Assembly (NCBI GenBank): GCA_011052165.1
Contig: DRJN01000362.1
Span: 1 to 7,966, forward strand
Reading direction: 5' to 3'
Length of the DNA: 7,966 bases
DNA from: Gammaproteobacteria bacterium
GTDB taxonomy: Bacteria; Pseudomonadota; Gammaproteobacteria; UBA6429; Thiohalophilaceae
The notes under the pieces were generated by a model. The model was not told the DNA's origin and did no database searches. It worked only from the letters and a program-made list of their open reading frames with translations. Positions within the stretch are counted from its first letter, which is position 1. Every line of letters starts with the position of its first letter. Positions 1 through 5,891 of the stretch are shown in pieces. The translations under genes and the position numbers were made by a program.

Positions 1-626
1 AGCTTCTCACCGGAACGGCCGCCGCCGATCATCTGTATGGCTTCGAGGCCGGCGAAACATTAAACGGCTATGGCGGGAATGATGTCATCAGCGGGGGAGG
101 CGGCGCGGACAGGCTGTATGGCGGCGCGGGCAATGACGTGATTCGAGCCGGTTATAATGATGCTTATCATAATCATCCTGTTCCCGGTAAGGCTTTGCTC
201 GATGGTGGTACGGGCAATGATGTGCTCTATGGCAGCGCCGGTAACGATACCTATGTTTTCAATGCAGGCTATGGGCAGGACACGATTGTGGATAATCATT
301 CGGGGGATGCGGACAAGATTGAAGCGGGTTTTGATCCGCTGTCATTGATATTCAAACGTGCGCAAAACAATATGGACATGCATATTGCCGGTAGCACGGA
401 CACGCTCACGGTCAAGGACTGGTATTCCAGTGCTAATAACAACAAGATGGAGACCATTAACAGCCGTGATGGGAGCGCGCTGTTGGGGTCCCAGGTGAAT
501 CAACTGATTCAGGCCATGGCGACCTTCAGCAAGGATAATGGCAGTATCAGTTGGGAGCAGGCCATTGCGGATCGGCCGGATGATGTGCGCACGGTGATTG
601 CGGCCTATTGGCAACCGGCAGCGTAA
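1..626 (+). CDS. RTX-type calcium-binding secreted protein, C-terminal part (5' end outside window)
   Basis: The frame is open from the left edge (first full codon at 3) and gives 207 residues before a TAA stop. Residues about 3-86 carry RTX nonapeptide-like repeats such as GYGGNDVIS, GGGADRLYG, GGAGNDVI and GGTGNDVLYG, with a non-repeat insert of about 15 residues (YNDAYHNHPVPGKAL) between two repeat blocks. From about residue 84 (YVFNAGYGQDTI) to 160 the sequence resembles the haemolysin-type calcium-binding-related domain that often follows RTX repeats. The last 45 residues (from VNQLIQAMATF to the end) resemble the tails of such proteins, where the type I secretion signal lies. By family knowledge, the repeats bind calcium and fold after export through an ABC/MFP/TolC channel. 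The activity cannot be told, because any catalytic or adhesive domain lies upstream; toxin, protease, lipase or adhesin are all possible. No type I secretion genes are visible here. Confidence 0.88.
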   Translation, partial: LLTGTAAADHLYGFEAGETLNGYGGNDVISGGGGADRLYGGAGNDVIRAGYNDAYHNHPVPGKALLDGGTGNDVLYGSAGNDTYVFNAGYGQDTIVDNHSGDADKIEAGFDPLSLIFKRAQNNMDMHIAGSTDTLTVKDWYSSANNNKMETINSRDGSALLGSQVNQLIQAMATFSKDNGSISWEQAIADRPDDVRTVIAAYWQPAA

Positions 627-646
627 ACCAGGGTGCGCTCAAGGGT

Positions 647-671
647 AATAAATGCCGAGAGAGGCATTATT
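647..671 (+). terminator. Candidate terminator hairpin after the RTX gene
   Basis: A stem of AATGCC (651-656) and GGCATT (663-668) with loop GAGAGA extends by AAT/ATT if A650 is bulged. It lies 20 bases after the RTX stop. The following bases (tcctcaag) hold no real T-run, so it is at best a weak intrinsic terminator. Confidence 0.35.
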
Positions 672-725
672 CCTCAAGTTACCGCATGAAAATTAACCCG
701 CGGCTAACGAACTCATCCAGAGGGC

Positions 726-802
726 GATGGGTTTCACTTCGTTCTACCCATCCTACCCATTGTTTAATTTTGTAGGATGGGTAGAACGAAGTGAAACCCA
801 TC
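726..802. repeat. REP/MITE-like element: perfect 30-bp inverted repeat with 17-nt loop
   Basis: The left arm at 726-755 begins GATGGGTTTCACTTCG and is exactly reverse-complemented by the right arm at 773-802, which ends CGAAGTGAAACCCATC. The loop 756-772 is AT-rich. A six-base direct repeat AGAGGG flanks the element (719-724 and 803-808, with one extra C at 725), which could be a target-site duplication or chance. From memory, closely similar GGATGGGT...ACCCATC palindromes are scattered through many proteobacterial genomes and yield spurious peptides containing GWVERSETHQ, as here. Such elements are usually thought to be moved in trans by a transposase. When transcribed it would form a very stable hairpin and could also stop transcription or shield the 3' end of the RTX mRNA. 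Confidence 0.8.
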
Positions 803-876
803 AGAGGGTATCCAATAAACTGTGTAACTGGCGTTTAAGCCTCAGAATATTAAGCAGATTAACCGCATCCCCCTCA

Positions 877-894
877 CCCCTTTTCTCAAAGGGG
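877..894. repeat. Short hairpin CCCCTTT-TCTC-AAAGGGG
   Basis: This is a perfect 7-bp stem (877-883 with 888-894) and a four-base loop. It is preceded by CCCCCTCA, so the segment resembles the CCCTCACCCC...GGGGA type of dispersed intergenic repeat seen in many bacteria. That assignment is from memory and is uncertain. No T-run follows on the plus strand beyond ATTTA, so a terminator role is unlikely. Confidence 0.4.
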
Positions 895-983
895 AATTTA
901 ATAAAGTTCGCAGGATCTGGAACCGTATCATATTCAACAATGCAGGCCTTCACTTCCCCTTTGAATCGACAGGACACTAATAT

Positions 984-1013
984 TTCATGTTACCCGTCTG
1001 TTTATACTATAAT
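984..1013 (+). promoter_or_regulatory. Likely promoter of the toxin-antitoxin operon
   Basis: A perfect -10 hexamer TATAAT lies at 1008-1013, 37 bases before the antitoxin ATG. The best -35 candidate, TTCATG at 984-989 (18-bp spacing), is poor. The -10 overlaps the palindrome TATACTATA (1003-1011). Antitoxins of this kind commonly repress their own promoter by binding such dyads, so this may be the operator; that part is inference. Confidence 0.5.
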
Positions 1014-1050
1014 CACAAGTGAACCACCATGAACCATAAGGGCTTAGCTA

Positions 1051-1296
1051 ATGAGTACTGAAGCATTTACCATTCGGGCAGACAGCAAAAAAGTACGGCA
1101 ATTGGACAAACTGGCGAAACAGCAAGACAGATCCAGGAACTACCTGGTTAACCAGGCGATCGATCAACTTCTCGAAGTGCAGGCGTGGCAAATTGAACGG
1201 GTGAAAGACGGGATCCGGGCGGCAGATGAAGGCAGGTTTGCCAGTGATGCCGAAATGGATCGTATTTTCAATAAATACGAAAAGTCTGCACGGTGA
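1051..1296 (+). CDS. Ribbon-helix-helix (CopG/ParD/RelB-type) antitoxin
   Basis: The 81-residue protein has the layout of a ribbon-helix-helix DNA-binding antitoxin. A short beta strand (EAFTIRAD, about residues 4-11) is followed by helix A (about 12-26) and, after SRN, helix B (YLVNQAIDQLLE, 31-42). The C-terminal half (QIERVKDGIRAADEGRFASDAEMDRIFNKY) is typical of the toxin-binding tail of these antitoxins. The expected role is to neutralise the toxin encoded directly downstream and to repress the shared promoter as a dimer. The start at 1051 is supported by a TAAGG Shine-Dalgarno-like sequence about nine bases upstream. The stop TGA overlaps the toxin start in GTGA (1293-1296), so the two are translationally coupled. 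The exact subfamily name (ParD, RelB, CopG) cannot be fixed by eye. Confidence 0.88.
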   Translation: MSTEAFTIRADSKKVRQLDKLAKQQDRSRNYLVNQAIDQLLEVQAWQIERVKDGIRAADEGRFASDAEMDRIFNKYEKSAR

Positions 1297-1577
1297 AACT
1301 AATCTGGACGAAGCCAGCCGCCGCGGCACTGGAGCGCATTCAGGACTACATCGTCAAAGAAAATCCGTACGTTGCGTGGGAGGGGGTCCAGAGAATAAAA
1401 CAGGCGGTAACGCTGTTGTCCGAACATCCGAAACTTGGACGCCCAGGGCGAGTGCGAGGAACATGGGAGCTGGTTATTGTCGGGCTTCCATATATTGTGC
1501 CCTACCGGATAAAGGAAAAACAGATTCAAATTCTAAGCGTTTACCATACTTCAAGAAAATGGCCTGATATGTTTTAA
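1293..1577 (+). CDS. RelE/ParE-family toxin of a type II toxin-antitoxin module
   Basis: The 94-residue protein matches the RelE/ParE toxin fold. It has an N-terminal strand MKLIWTKPA, two helices (AAALERIQDYI and AWEGVQRIKQAVTLL), the turn HPKLGRPGRV, and a C-terminal sheet with ELVIVGLPYIVPYRI and QIQILSVYHTSRKWP. The ending HxSRxWP is typical of the ParE-like branch and of many RelE/ParE family toxins. By family knowledge the target is either ribosome-bound mRNA (RelE) or DNA gyrase (ParE); sequence alone does not decide, although the layout leans to the ParE-like side. The start is GTG at 1293, overlapping the antitoxin stop by four bases, which fits antitoxin-first coupled translation. 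The length is normal and no frameshift is seen, so the module looks intact. Confidence 0.88.
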   Translation: MKLIWTKPAAAALERIQDYIVKENPYVAWEGVQRIKQAVTLLSEHPKLGRPGRVRGTWELVIVGLPYIVPYRIKEKQIQILSVYHTSRKWPDMF

Positions 1578-1888
1578 GTAAAAGGGACGGAGGGACTAAA
1601 TCCTGAGGTATCCCCACGAAATAATATTCAAAATCAAAAGGAGAAGAGAAAAATCCGCAAATAAACGCAAAAAACGCTAAGCATGGTGGGCGCAAGGCAA
1701 CAGGCCGTAAGCGAAAGTGAATTAGCCTCGAAAACCTGAGCAGCAACCTGAAAAATCTGTTGGAACGATTACACAAAGTATTGTCTGGTTATTGTGTATG
1801 GTTTGTTTGCATGTTGGGAGAATCCGTCTACTCGACCAGGGGGAGTCTTTCTTTTCCCTCCCCCTGCGTACAATAAGTATTGCGACCC
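1578..1888. other. Gene-free stretch between convergent toxin and DJ-1-like genes
   Basis: No supportable gene is seen in these 311 bases. Just after the toxin stop is a purine-rich motif, AAAAGGGACGGAGGGACTAA (1580-1599). It resembles GGGACGGAGGGATTAA-type sequences I associate with the borders of REP-linked or IS200-like elements, a memory-based and tentative link. Around 1645-1680 there are repeated A-rich GCAAA/CGCAAAAAACGC words. The right end carries the hairpin at 1837-1866. Confidence 0.5.
1837..1866 (-). terminator. GC-rich hairpin downstream of the minus-strand operon
   Basis: CAGGGGGAG (1837-1845) pairs perfectly with CTCCCCCTG (1858-1866) around a 12-base loop. On the minus strand it lies about 22 bases after the DJ-1-like stop, where an operon end is expected. 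Neither strand has a T-run right after the stem, so it may be a processing or stability hairpin rather than a true intrinsic terminator. Confidence 0.45.
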
Positions 1889-2467
1889 TTAATTCTTTTC
1901 GTGTGCGGCGGGGCGGTGTTGTCTTTGCAACGGCGCCTCCACCTCTGCGCGTTTGTCCCGGCCAAGCAGCTGTTCGATCAGGCTCAGGGCAAAATCCATC
2001 GCCGTCCCCGGGCCACGAGAGGTAGTCAGTTTGCCATCGATCACCACCGCTTGTTCACGGTAGTCCATATCGGAAACAGGACAGCCATCCAGGCTGCCGG
2101 GAAAACTGGTCGCCTGGCGGCCATTCAGCAGGCCGGCAGTGGCCAGCACTTTGGGTGCGGCACAGATGGCGGCGATATATTTTCCCTGGGCATGCATTTT
2201 TTTCAGTAACGACTGGATGCGCGAATCCCGATCCAGATGATCGGCGCCCGGCAGGCCGCCGGGCAGGACGATCATGTCGTAGTCTTTTTGCATGGCTTGA
2301 TCCAGCGTCATATCCGCCATCAGCACCACGCCGCGGCTGGCAATGATTGGTTTGTCATCAAGTCCGGCCGTGACGACCTCGATACCGGCGCGACGCAGCA
2401 GATCCACGATAGTGACGGCTTCCAGCTCTTCACAACCCTGGGCTAGTGGGACGAGGACAGTTGCCAT
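1889..2467 (-). CDS. DJ-1/PfpI (YajL/ThiJ) family protein
   Basis: The 192-residue protein aligns along its whole length with DJ-1/YajL. Visible signatures are GCEELEAVT (residues 11-19, with E16 matching the conserved active-site glutamate), VLPGG (67-71), the nucleophile elbow AAICAAP (99-105, Cys102 as the reactive cysteine) and SRGPGTAMDFAL (150-161). The last 20 or so residues (QRQHRPAAHEKN) are a polar extension. Family members act in oxidative and carbonyl stress, with reported chaperone, glyoxalase and deglycase activities that are debated; the exact activity here is not known. No signal peptide is seen, so it is probably cytoplasmic, unlike its three upstream neighbours. The start is well supported by AGGAGG eight bases before the ATG. 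The gene begins inside the last codons of the yibQ-type gene (25-bp overlap), so it is the last gene of the operon and probably translationally coupled. Confidence 0.93.
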   Translation of the reverse strand: MATVLVPLAQGCEELEAVTIVDLLRRAGIEVVTAGLDDKPIIASRGVVLMADMTLDQAMQKDYDMIVLPGGLPGADHLDRDSRIQSLLKKMHAQGKYIAAICAAPKVLATAGLLNGRQATSFPGSLDGCPVSDMDYREQAVVIDGKLTTSRGPGTAMDFALSLIEQLLGRDKRAEVEAPLQRQHRPAAHEKN

Positions 2468-3264
2468 CGTGAATGCCTCCTGGCGTTGCGAATGGAAATC
2501 AGCTCGGACACCGGGACCAGCTTGATGCCCTGTTTTGCCAGCGTCGGCAGCCAGGCTTTCAACACTTTCAGGGTATCCCGGTAGGGGTGACCGATGGCCA
2601 GCGCCGTTCCTTTTTTCCTGGCCCGCTCGATCAGTATTTTGAGTTGCTGCCTGACGATGGCTTCGTTATCTTTTTTATAGTCGAGAAACACATCGCGTTT
2701 CGCACTCCGGATGCCGTGCTTTTCGGCTTCCTTCAGGGCGACGGTGTCGCGGGTGGTGCGGCTGTCAACAAAATAGAGATCGTTACGGAACATCGCCATC
2801 TGCATGACCCAGTCCATGCGCTGTAAATTTTTTGTGAGACGACTGCCCATATGATTGTTGAAACCGCGCACATAGGGTATGGCGTTGATATCCCGGCGCA
2901 TCTCATTCTTCAACTGTTTTTCGTTCATCCCCCGGGTTAAGCCGCCGGGTCCCATCGCCTCGCCATCGTCTGCTTCCATAGGCAGGTGCAGCATGACTTC
3001 CTTATGGTGCCTATGGGCCAGCTTTGCGAGGCGGGGGGAGCAGGCAAGATGCGGCAGAAAAGCATAAGTCAATGCGCCGGGTAATTTGATGGCGCGCCTG
3101 CCCGCCGCCATTTGATTACCGAGATCATCAATGATGATGCTGATCACGATGTCGCCGCTGTGGATGGCCCTGTCTGGGAGTGGCGGCTGCGCATTAGCCG
3201 GTAGCGCAGCAAACAGGGACCAGAGCAACAAAGCGGCAAGTGCTTGTATCCGCAGGGGAGACAT
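2443..3264 (-). CDS. yibQ: YibQ-type divergent polysaccharide deacetylase family protein
   Basis: The 273-residue protein begins with a signal peptide (hydrophobic residues about 8-20, cleavage likely after ANA at 25), so it should be periplasmic. The mature part follows E. coli YibQ and the divergent polysaccharide deacetylase family: IIDDLG (44-49), MLHLPMEA (91-98), GFNNHMGS (134-141), YFVDSRTT (164-171), FLD (193-195) and AIGHP (223-227). The Asp pair D46/D47, H93, H138, D167 and H226 are candidate metal or catalytic residues by analogy with NodB-like deacetylases. The substrate is unknown, and peptidoglycan or another envelope glycan is only inferred from envC next door. It starts 12 bases after the ctpA stop with no clear Shine-Dalgarno sequence; instead a 6-bp hairpin spans the junction, suggesting coupling to ctpA. 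Its 3' end overlaps the DJ-1-like gene by 25 bp. Confidence 0.92.
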   Translation of the reverse strand: MSPLRIQALAALLLWSLFAALPANAQPPLPDRAIHSGDIVISIIIDDLGNQMAAGRRAIKLPGALTYAFLPHLACSPRLAKLAHRHHKEVMLHLPMEADDGEAMGPGGLTRGMNEKQLKNEMRRDINAIPYVRGFNNHMGSRLTKNLQRMDWVMQMAMFRNDLYFVDSRTTRDTVALKEAEKHGIRSAKRDVFLDYKKDNEAIVRQQLKILIERARKKGTALAIGHPYRDTLKVLKAWLPTLAKQGIKLVPVSELISIRNARRHSRWQLSSSH

Positions 3265-3265
3265 C

Positions 3266-3285
3266 CCGAAAAAAATTTATTTCGG
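3266..3285 (-). promoter_or_regulatory. Hairpin across the ctpA stop / yibQ start junction
   Basis: CCGAAA (3266-3271) and TTTCGG (3280-3285) form a perfect 6-bp stem with an 8-base AT-rich loop that contains most of the ctpA stop codon. On the minus strand the stem ends two bases before the yibQ ATG, where a ribosome binding site would normally be. Ribosomes finishing ctpA would melt it, so it could couple yibQ translation to ctpA. That role is inference. Confidence 0.4.
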
Positions 3286-4596
3286 AAGCAGCAAATGTAA
3301 ACCTTTGAGCAGATTCAGGGCTTCATAAACCGGGTAGTCCTTACTGGCCAGATCGCTGTCTTTGCTGTCTTTTCCCTCCATTTTTTCTACGATACCGTGC
3401 TTGCTATTATCATTCTTCAGGTGATGGCTCAGATCCGCTTCCTTAATCTGTTTGAAGCCATGATTTTTACGCTCAGCAATCTTGAGATGTTCCAGCTTGA
3501 TATCAGGTTCGATGCCTTCGGCCTGAATCGAACGTTTCGATGGCGTGTAATAACGTGCGGTGGTCAACTTGATTGCGCGGTTGTTGCCCAGCGGCACCAC
3601 GGTTTGTACGGAACCTTTGCCAAAGGTTCGAAAGCCCATAATGACGGCACGCTTGTTATCCTGCAGAGCACCGGAGACAATTTCGGAGGCTGAAGCCGTT
3701 CCCCCGTTGACCAGTACGACCATAGGCGCGCCATCGAGATAGTCTCCCGGCGTTGCCTGGCGCACGATGCGGTTGCTGGCTTTGCGCCCTTCCACGGAGA
3801 CGATGACGCCTTTTGTGAGGAAGGTATCGGATACGGAAACCGCTGCATCCAGGAGTCCGCCGGGGTTGTTGCGCAGATCCAGAATCAGGCCCTTGAGGTT
3901 CCCGCCGTTTTCTTTTTTCAGTTTGGAAATGGCCTTATGCAGATCAGCACCGGTACGTTCCTGGAATTGCGAAATACGCACATAGCCATAACCGGGTTCC
4001 AGTAGTTTTTGCTTGACGCTCTTGACGCGGATAATGGCGCGCTTGATTTTGATGTTCAGGGGCTTGCCGAGGCCTTCACGGGCAATGGTCAGCTTTATTT
4101 CCGAACCGGGTTTGCCGCGCATGAGCTTGACAGCATCATCCAGCCCCATGCCCTTGACCGGCTTGCCATTGATGCGAATGATCAGATCACCGGATTTGAC
4201 ACCGGCGCGTTGTGCGGGCGTGTCATCAATAGGTGAAATGACTTTGACGAAACCATTTTCCATCCCGACGACAATGCCAAGTCCGCCGAACTGCCCGCTG
4301 GTGCCGACACGCAATTCCTCAAAGGCCTTGGCGTCCAGATAGGTGGAGTGGGGATCAAGACCGGAGAGCATGCCGCGAATGGCGTTTTCCAGCAGCTCTT
4401 TGTCGCTCACTTTTTCAACATAGTTTGCCTTGATTTTGCCAAACACTTCACTCAGGGTGCGGATGGCTTCCAGGGGCAAGGCGCCCTGCGTCGTGGGGGC
4501 CTGTTTGTCGGCCAGCACTCCCCGGCCGATGGCAAGTGAGATGCCAATGGTCAGGCCCAGCATCAGGATAAGAAAATTTTTGTTAAATAGTTTCAT
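3277..4596 (-). CDS. ctpA: S41-family C-terminal processing protease (CtpA/Prc type)
   Basis: The 439-residue protein has an N-terminal hydrophobic segment (about residues 8-24, possible cleavage after VLA at 29), which places it in the periplasm or attached to the inner membrane. A PDZ domain follows (about 95-175, GQFGGLGIVV to LTIARE), then the S41 peptidase core (about 185-370). The Ser/Lys dyad is intact: Ser302 in GGTASASE and Lys327 in FGKGSVQ, 25 residues apart as in the family, with Gln331 four residues on. GLILDLRNNPGG (237-248) is also classic. The tail from about 370 is rich in Lys, Asp and His. Size and layout fit CtpA (about 440) rather than the larger Prc/Tsp. Such proteases trim or degrade periplasmic proteins, including cell-wall hydrolases in Pseudomonas, which fits its place next to envC. 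A TGGAG motif about ten bases upstream supports the ATG. The 119-bp gap before it could hold its own promoter. Confidence 0.96.
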   Translation of the reverse strand: MKLFNKNFLILMLGLTIGISLAIGRGVLADKQAPTTQGALPLEAIRTLSEVFGKIKANYVEKVSDKELLENAIRGMLSGLDPHSTYLDAKAFEELRVGTSGQFGGLGIVVGMENGFVKVISPIDDTPAQRAGVKSGDLIIRINGKPVKGMGLDDAVKLMRGKPGSEIKLTIAREGLGKPLNIKIKRAIIRVKSVKQKLLEPGYGYVRISQFQERTGADLHKAISKLKKENGGNLKGLILDLRNNPGGLLDAAVSVSDTFLTKGVIVSVEGRKASNRIVRQATPGDYLDGAPMVVLVNGGTASASEIVSGALQDNKRAVIMGFRTFGKGSVQTVVPLGNNRAIKLTTARYYTPSKRSIQAEGIEPDIKLEHLKIAERKNHGFKQIKEADLSHHLKNDNSKHGIVEKMEGKDSKDSDLASKDYPVYEALNLLKGLHLLLPK

Positions 4597-4715
4597 GGAT
4601 TAGCGTCTCCAGGCTGGTGTCGGGCCTAACGGTATATTTAATTTCTGTGGTTGCATGGATATTACAATAAAGTATTATGGTAAACACGCTTTTTATATTC
4701 CATCATCTGAATAAA
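4597..4715 (-). other. AT-rich 119-bp gap between envC and ctpA
   Basis: This is the only sizeable gap inside the minus-strand gene run. It is distinctly AT-rich and holds several promoter-like words on the minus strand (CATAAT, TAATAT, TTTACC), but no pair with good hexamers and proper spacing. No hairpin with a T-run is seen, so envC transcription probably continues into ctpA. An extra internal promoter for ctpA-yibQ-DJ-1 is possible but not shown. Confidence 0.4.
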
Positions 4716-5891
4716 TTAACCATGGCGTGCGCGTTTGCACCAGCGGCTTGGGTTGGTCGGCCTGCCCTTGTAGCGGATCTCGAAGTAGAGACCGCTGGCC
4801 TGTTGTCCACCGCTACTTCCCACCTCACCAATGACTTCGTTGGCATTCACCCAGTCCCCGGTTTCCATATATAGGCTCTGATTGTGACCATACAGGCTCA
4901 TGTAGCCATCGCCATGATCGATAATCAATAGCAGCCCATACCCCCTCAACCAATCGGCATAGGCTACCCGGCCATGGGAAATGGCATGCACCGCACGTCC
5001 TTTTGCGGCCATGATCATGTCCCCGTTCCACTTCAGTTTGCCGGCCTTGCGCCGCTTTCCGAAGAGCCTTTCTACCTTACCCTGCACGGGCCAGATCAGT
5101 TTGCCCCGGTAAGCGGCAAAAGGTTTTTGATTATCGGATTCGGCAAAAATATCCGGCATGGCCTTGTCAATGGCCTGCAGCAAATTCTCCAGCCGCTTTT
5201 CATTGGCGCGCATCTGCGCCAGTCGTTGCCCCTTGTTCCTGATCTCCCGGCCCAGGCGCACCAGCACCCGCGCACGGGTGTGGTAGGTTTTTTCCAGCGC
5301 CCTTTTTTCTGCGTGCTGTTTTGTCTGTATTTGGCGGAGTTTTTCTGTCTCGATCCTGATCCCGGCACTCAGTCGTTCAATCTTTTCAAGCGCTGTCTGC
5401 ACCTGGCTAATCTGTTCGCTACGGGCCTGATTAAAGTAATCGTAATACACCAGTGTGCGCCCAAACAGCGCCGGATCCTCCTGGTTGAGTATCAATTTGA
5501 GGTACCCCTGGCGGCCAATCATGAAGGCCGAGCGAATCTGCCTGCCCAGCAGCGCTCGCTGTGTTGCCAGTTTTTGCTTTTCCCCGCGCCGGTCTTTTTT
5601 CAGACTGAGCAGTTTTTTCCTGCTCGTCCGGAGTTTACGGGAAAGCGCGTGCAGGTTGCGCGCCTCGCGACTGATCCGGTTTTCGATCTTCCTGAGAGCC
5701 TGCTGTACCGAATCGTGCAGGTTGCGAGTTTTGGCAAGCTCATTGCGCAGGGAGTGAATCCGGTCGCGCAGGCGAGCCAGCTCCTCGGTTCGGGCCTGAC
5801 GATCCGGTTCACTAAGCTTGCCGGCCTGCGTGCGGCCTGCAAATAGAAACAGGAGATTGAAAATCAGCAGACTGACAAGCAGGTGTTTCAG
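4716..5891 (-). CDS. envC: EnvC-type murein hydrolase activator (degenerate LytM/M23 domain), CTG start
   Basis: Reading from CTG at 5891 gives 391 residues, normal for EnvC. The N-terminus reads (M)KHLLVSLLIFNLLFLFAGRTQ, a good signal peptide with cleavage near A23. A long charged coiled coil follows (about 28-255), including SAFMIGRQGYLKLILNQEDP and YYDYFNQAR as in E. coli EnvC. The LytM/M23 domain covers about 266-385. Its metal ligands are lost: active M23 enzymes have HxGxD and HLHFE, while here the equivalents are WNGDM and GLYFE. As in E. coli EnvC, this suggests a non-catalytic activator of AmiA/AmiB amidases, recruited through FtsEX at the division site. No ATG, GTG or TTG occurs in frame before codon 124 (ATG at 5522), which lies inside the conserved coiled coil and would lose the signal peptide. 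The CTG overlaps the gpmI stop (CTGA, 5888-5891) and has GGAG about ten bases upstream. Gene identity is firm; the start codon is less so. Confidence 0.92.
   Translation of the reverse strand: MKHLLVSLLIFNLLFLFAGRTQAGKLSEPDRQARTEELARLRDRIHSLRNELAKTRNLHDSVQQALRKIENRISREARNLHALSRKLRTSRKKLLSLKKDRRGEKQKLATQRALLGRQIRSAFMIGRQGYLKLILNQEDPALFGRTLVYYDYFNQARSEQISQVQTALEKIERLSAGIRIETEKLRQIQTKQHAEKRALEKTYHTRARVLVRLGREIRNKGQRLAQMRANEKRLENLLQAIDKAMPDIFAESDNQKPFAAYRGKLIWPVQGKVERLFGKRRKAGKLKWNGDMIMAAKGRAVHAISHGRVAYADWLRGYGLLLIIDHGDGYMSLYGHNQSLYMETGDWVNANEVIGEVGSSGGQQASGLYFEIRYKGRPTNPSRWCKRARHG

Larger units (their letters stand above)
627..1050. other. Gene-free stretch between the RTX gene and the toxin-antitoxin module
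   Basis: No credible gene is seen in these 424 bases. They contain the weak hairpin next to the RTX stop, a long perfect inverted repeat (726-802), a shorter hairpin (877-894) and the promoter-like sequence at about 984-1013. An open frame starting at 727 runs through the inverted repeat but is only the translation of that repeat and lacks codon structure or homology signs beyond it. The stretch looks like accessory intergenic DNA that has collected dispersed repeats. Confidence 0.7.

Noticed and set aside
727..1032. Open frame of 101 codons beginning MGFTSFYPSYPLFNFVGWVERSETHQ
   Set aside because: Its first third is just the translation of the inverted repeat at 726-802, and the rest runs through a hairpin and the toxin-antitoxin promoter. 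No ribosome binding site or domain is visible.
626..1050. CRISPR array or tandem repeat array
   Set aside because: Only one inverted repeat and one small hairpin are present, with no regularly spaced direct repeats.
1029..1061. Ten-codon leader frame (MNHKGLANEY) overlapping the antitoxin start
   Set aside because: It is too short to judge and has no clear ribosome binding site; the antitoxin start has better support.
5001..5100. EnvC as an active M23 endopeptidase
   Set aside because: The ligand motifs HxGxD and HxH are replaced (WNGDM, GLYFE), as in the known non-catalytic E. coli EnvC.
4716..5522. Short form of envC starting at the ATG at 5522 (268 residues)
   Set aside because: This start is inside the conserved coiled coil, removes the signal peptide and leaves 366 bases open but unexplained after gpmI. 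The upstream frame translates into a normal EnvC N-terminus.
4974..5846. Open frame of 290 codons on the plus strand opposite envC
   Set aside because: It lies wholly antisense to envC, which has clear family motifs. Its protein is low-complexity with no recognisable domain, and its length follows from the lack of stop codons opposite a charged coiled coil.
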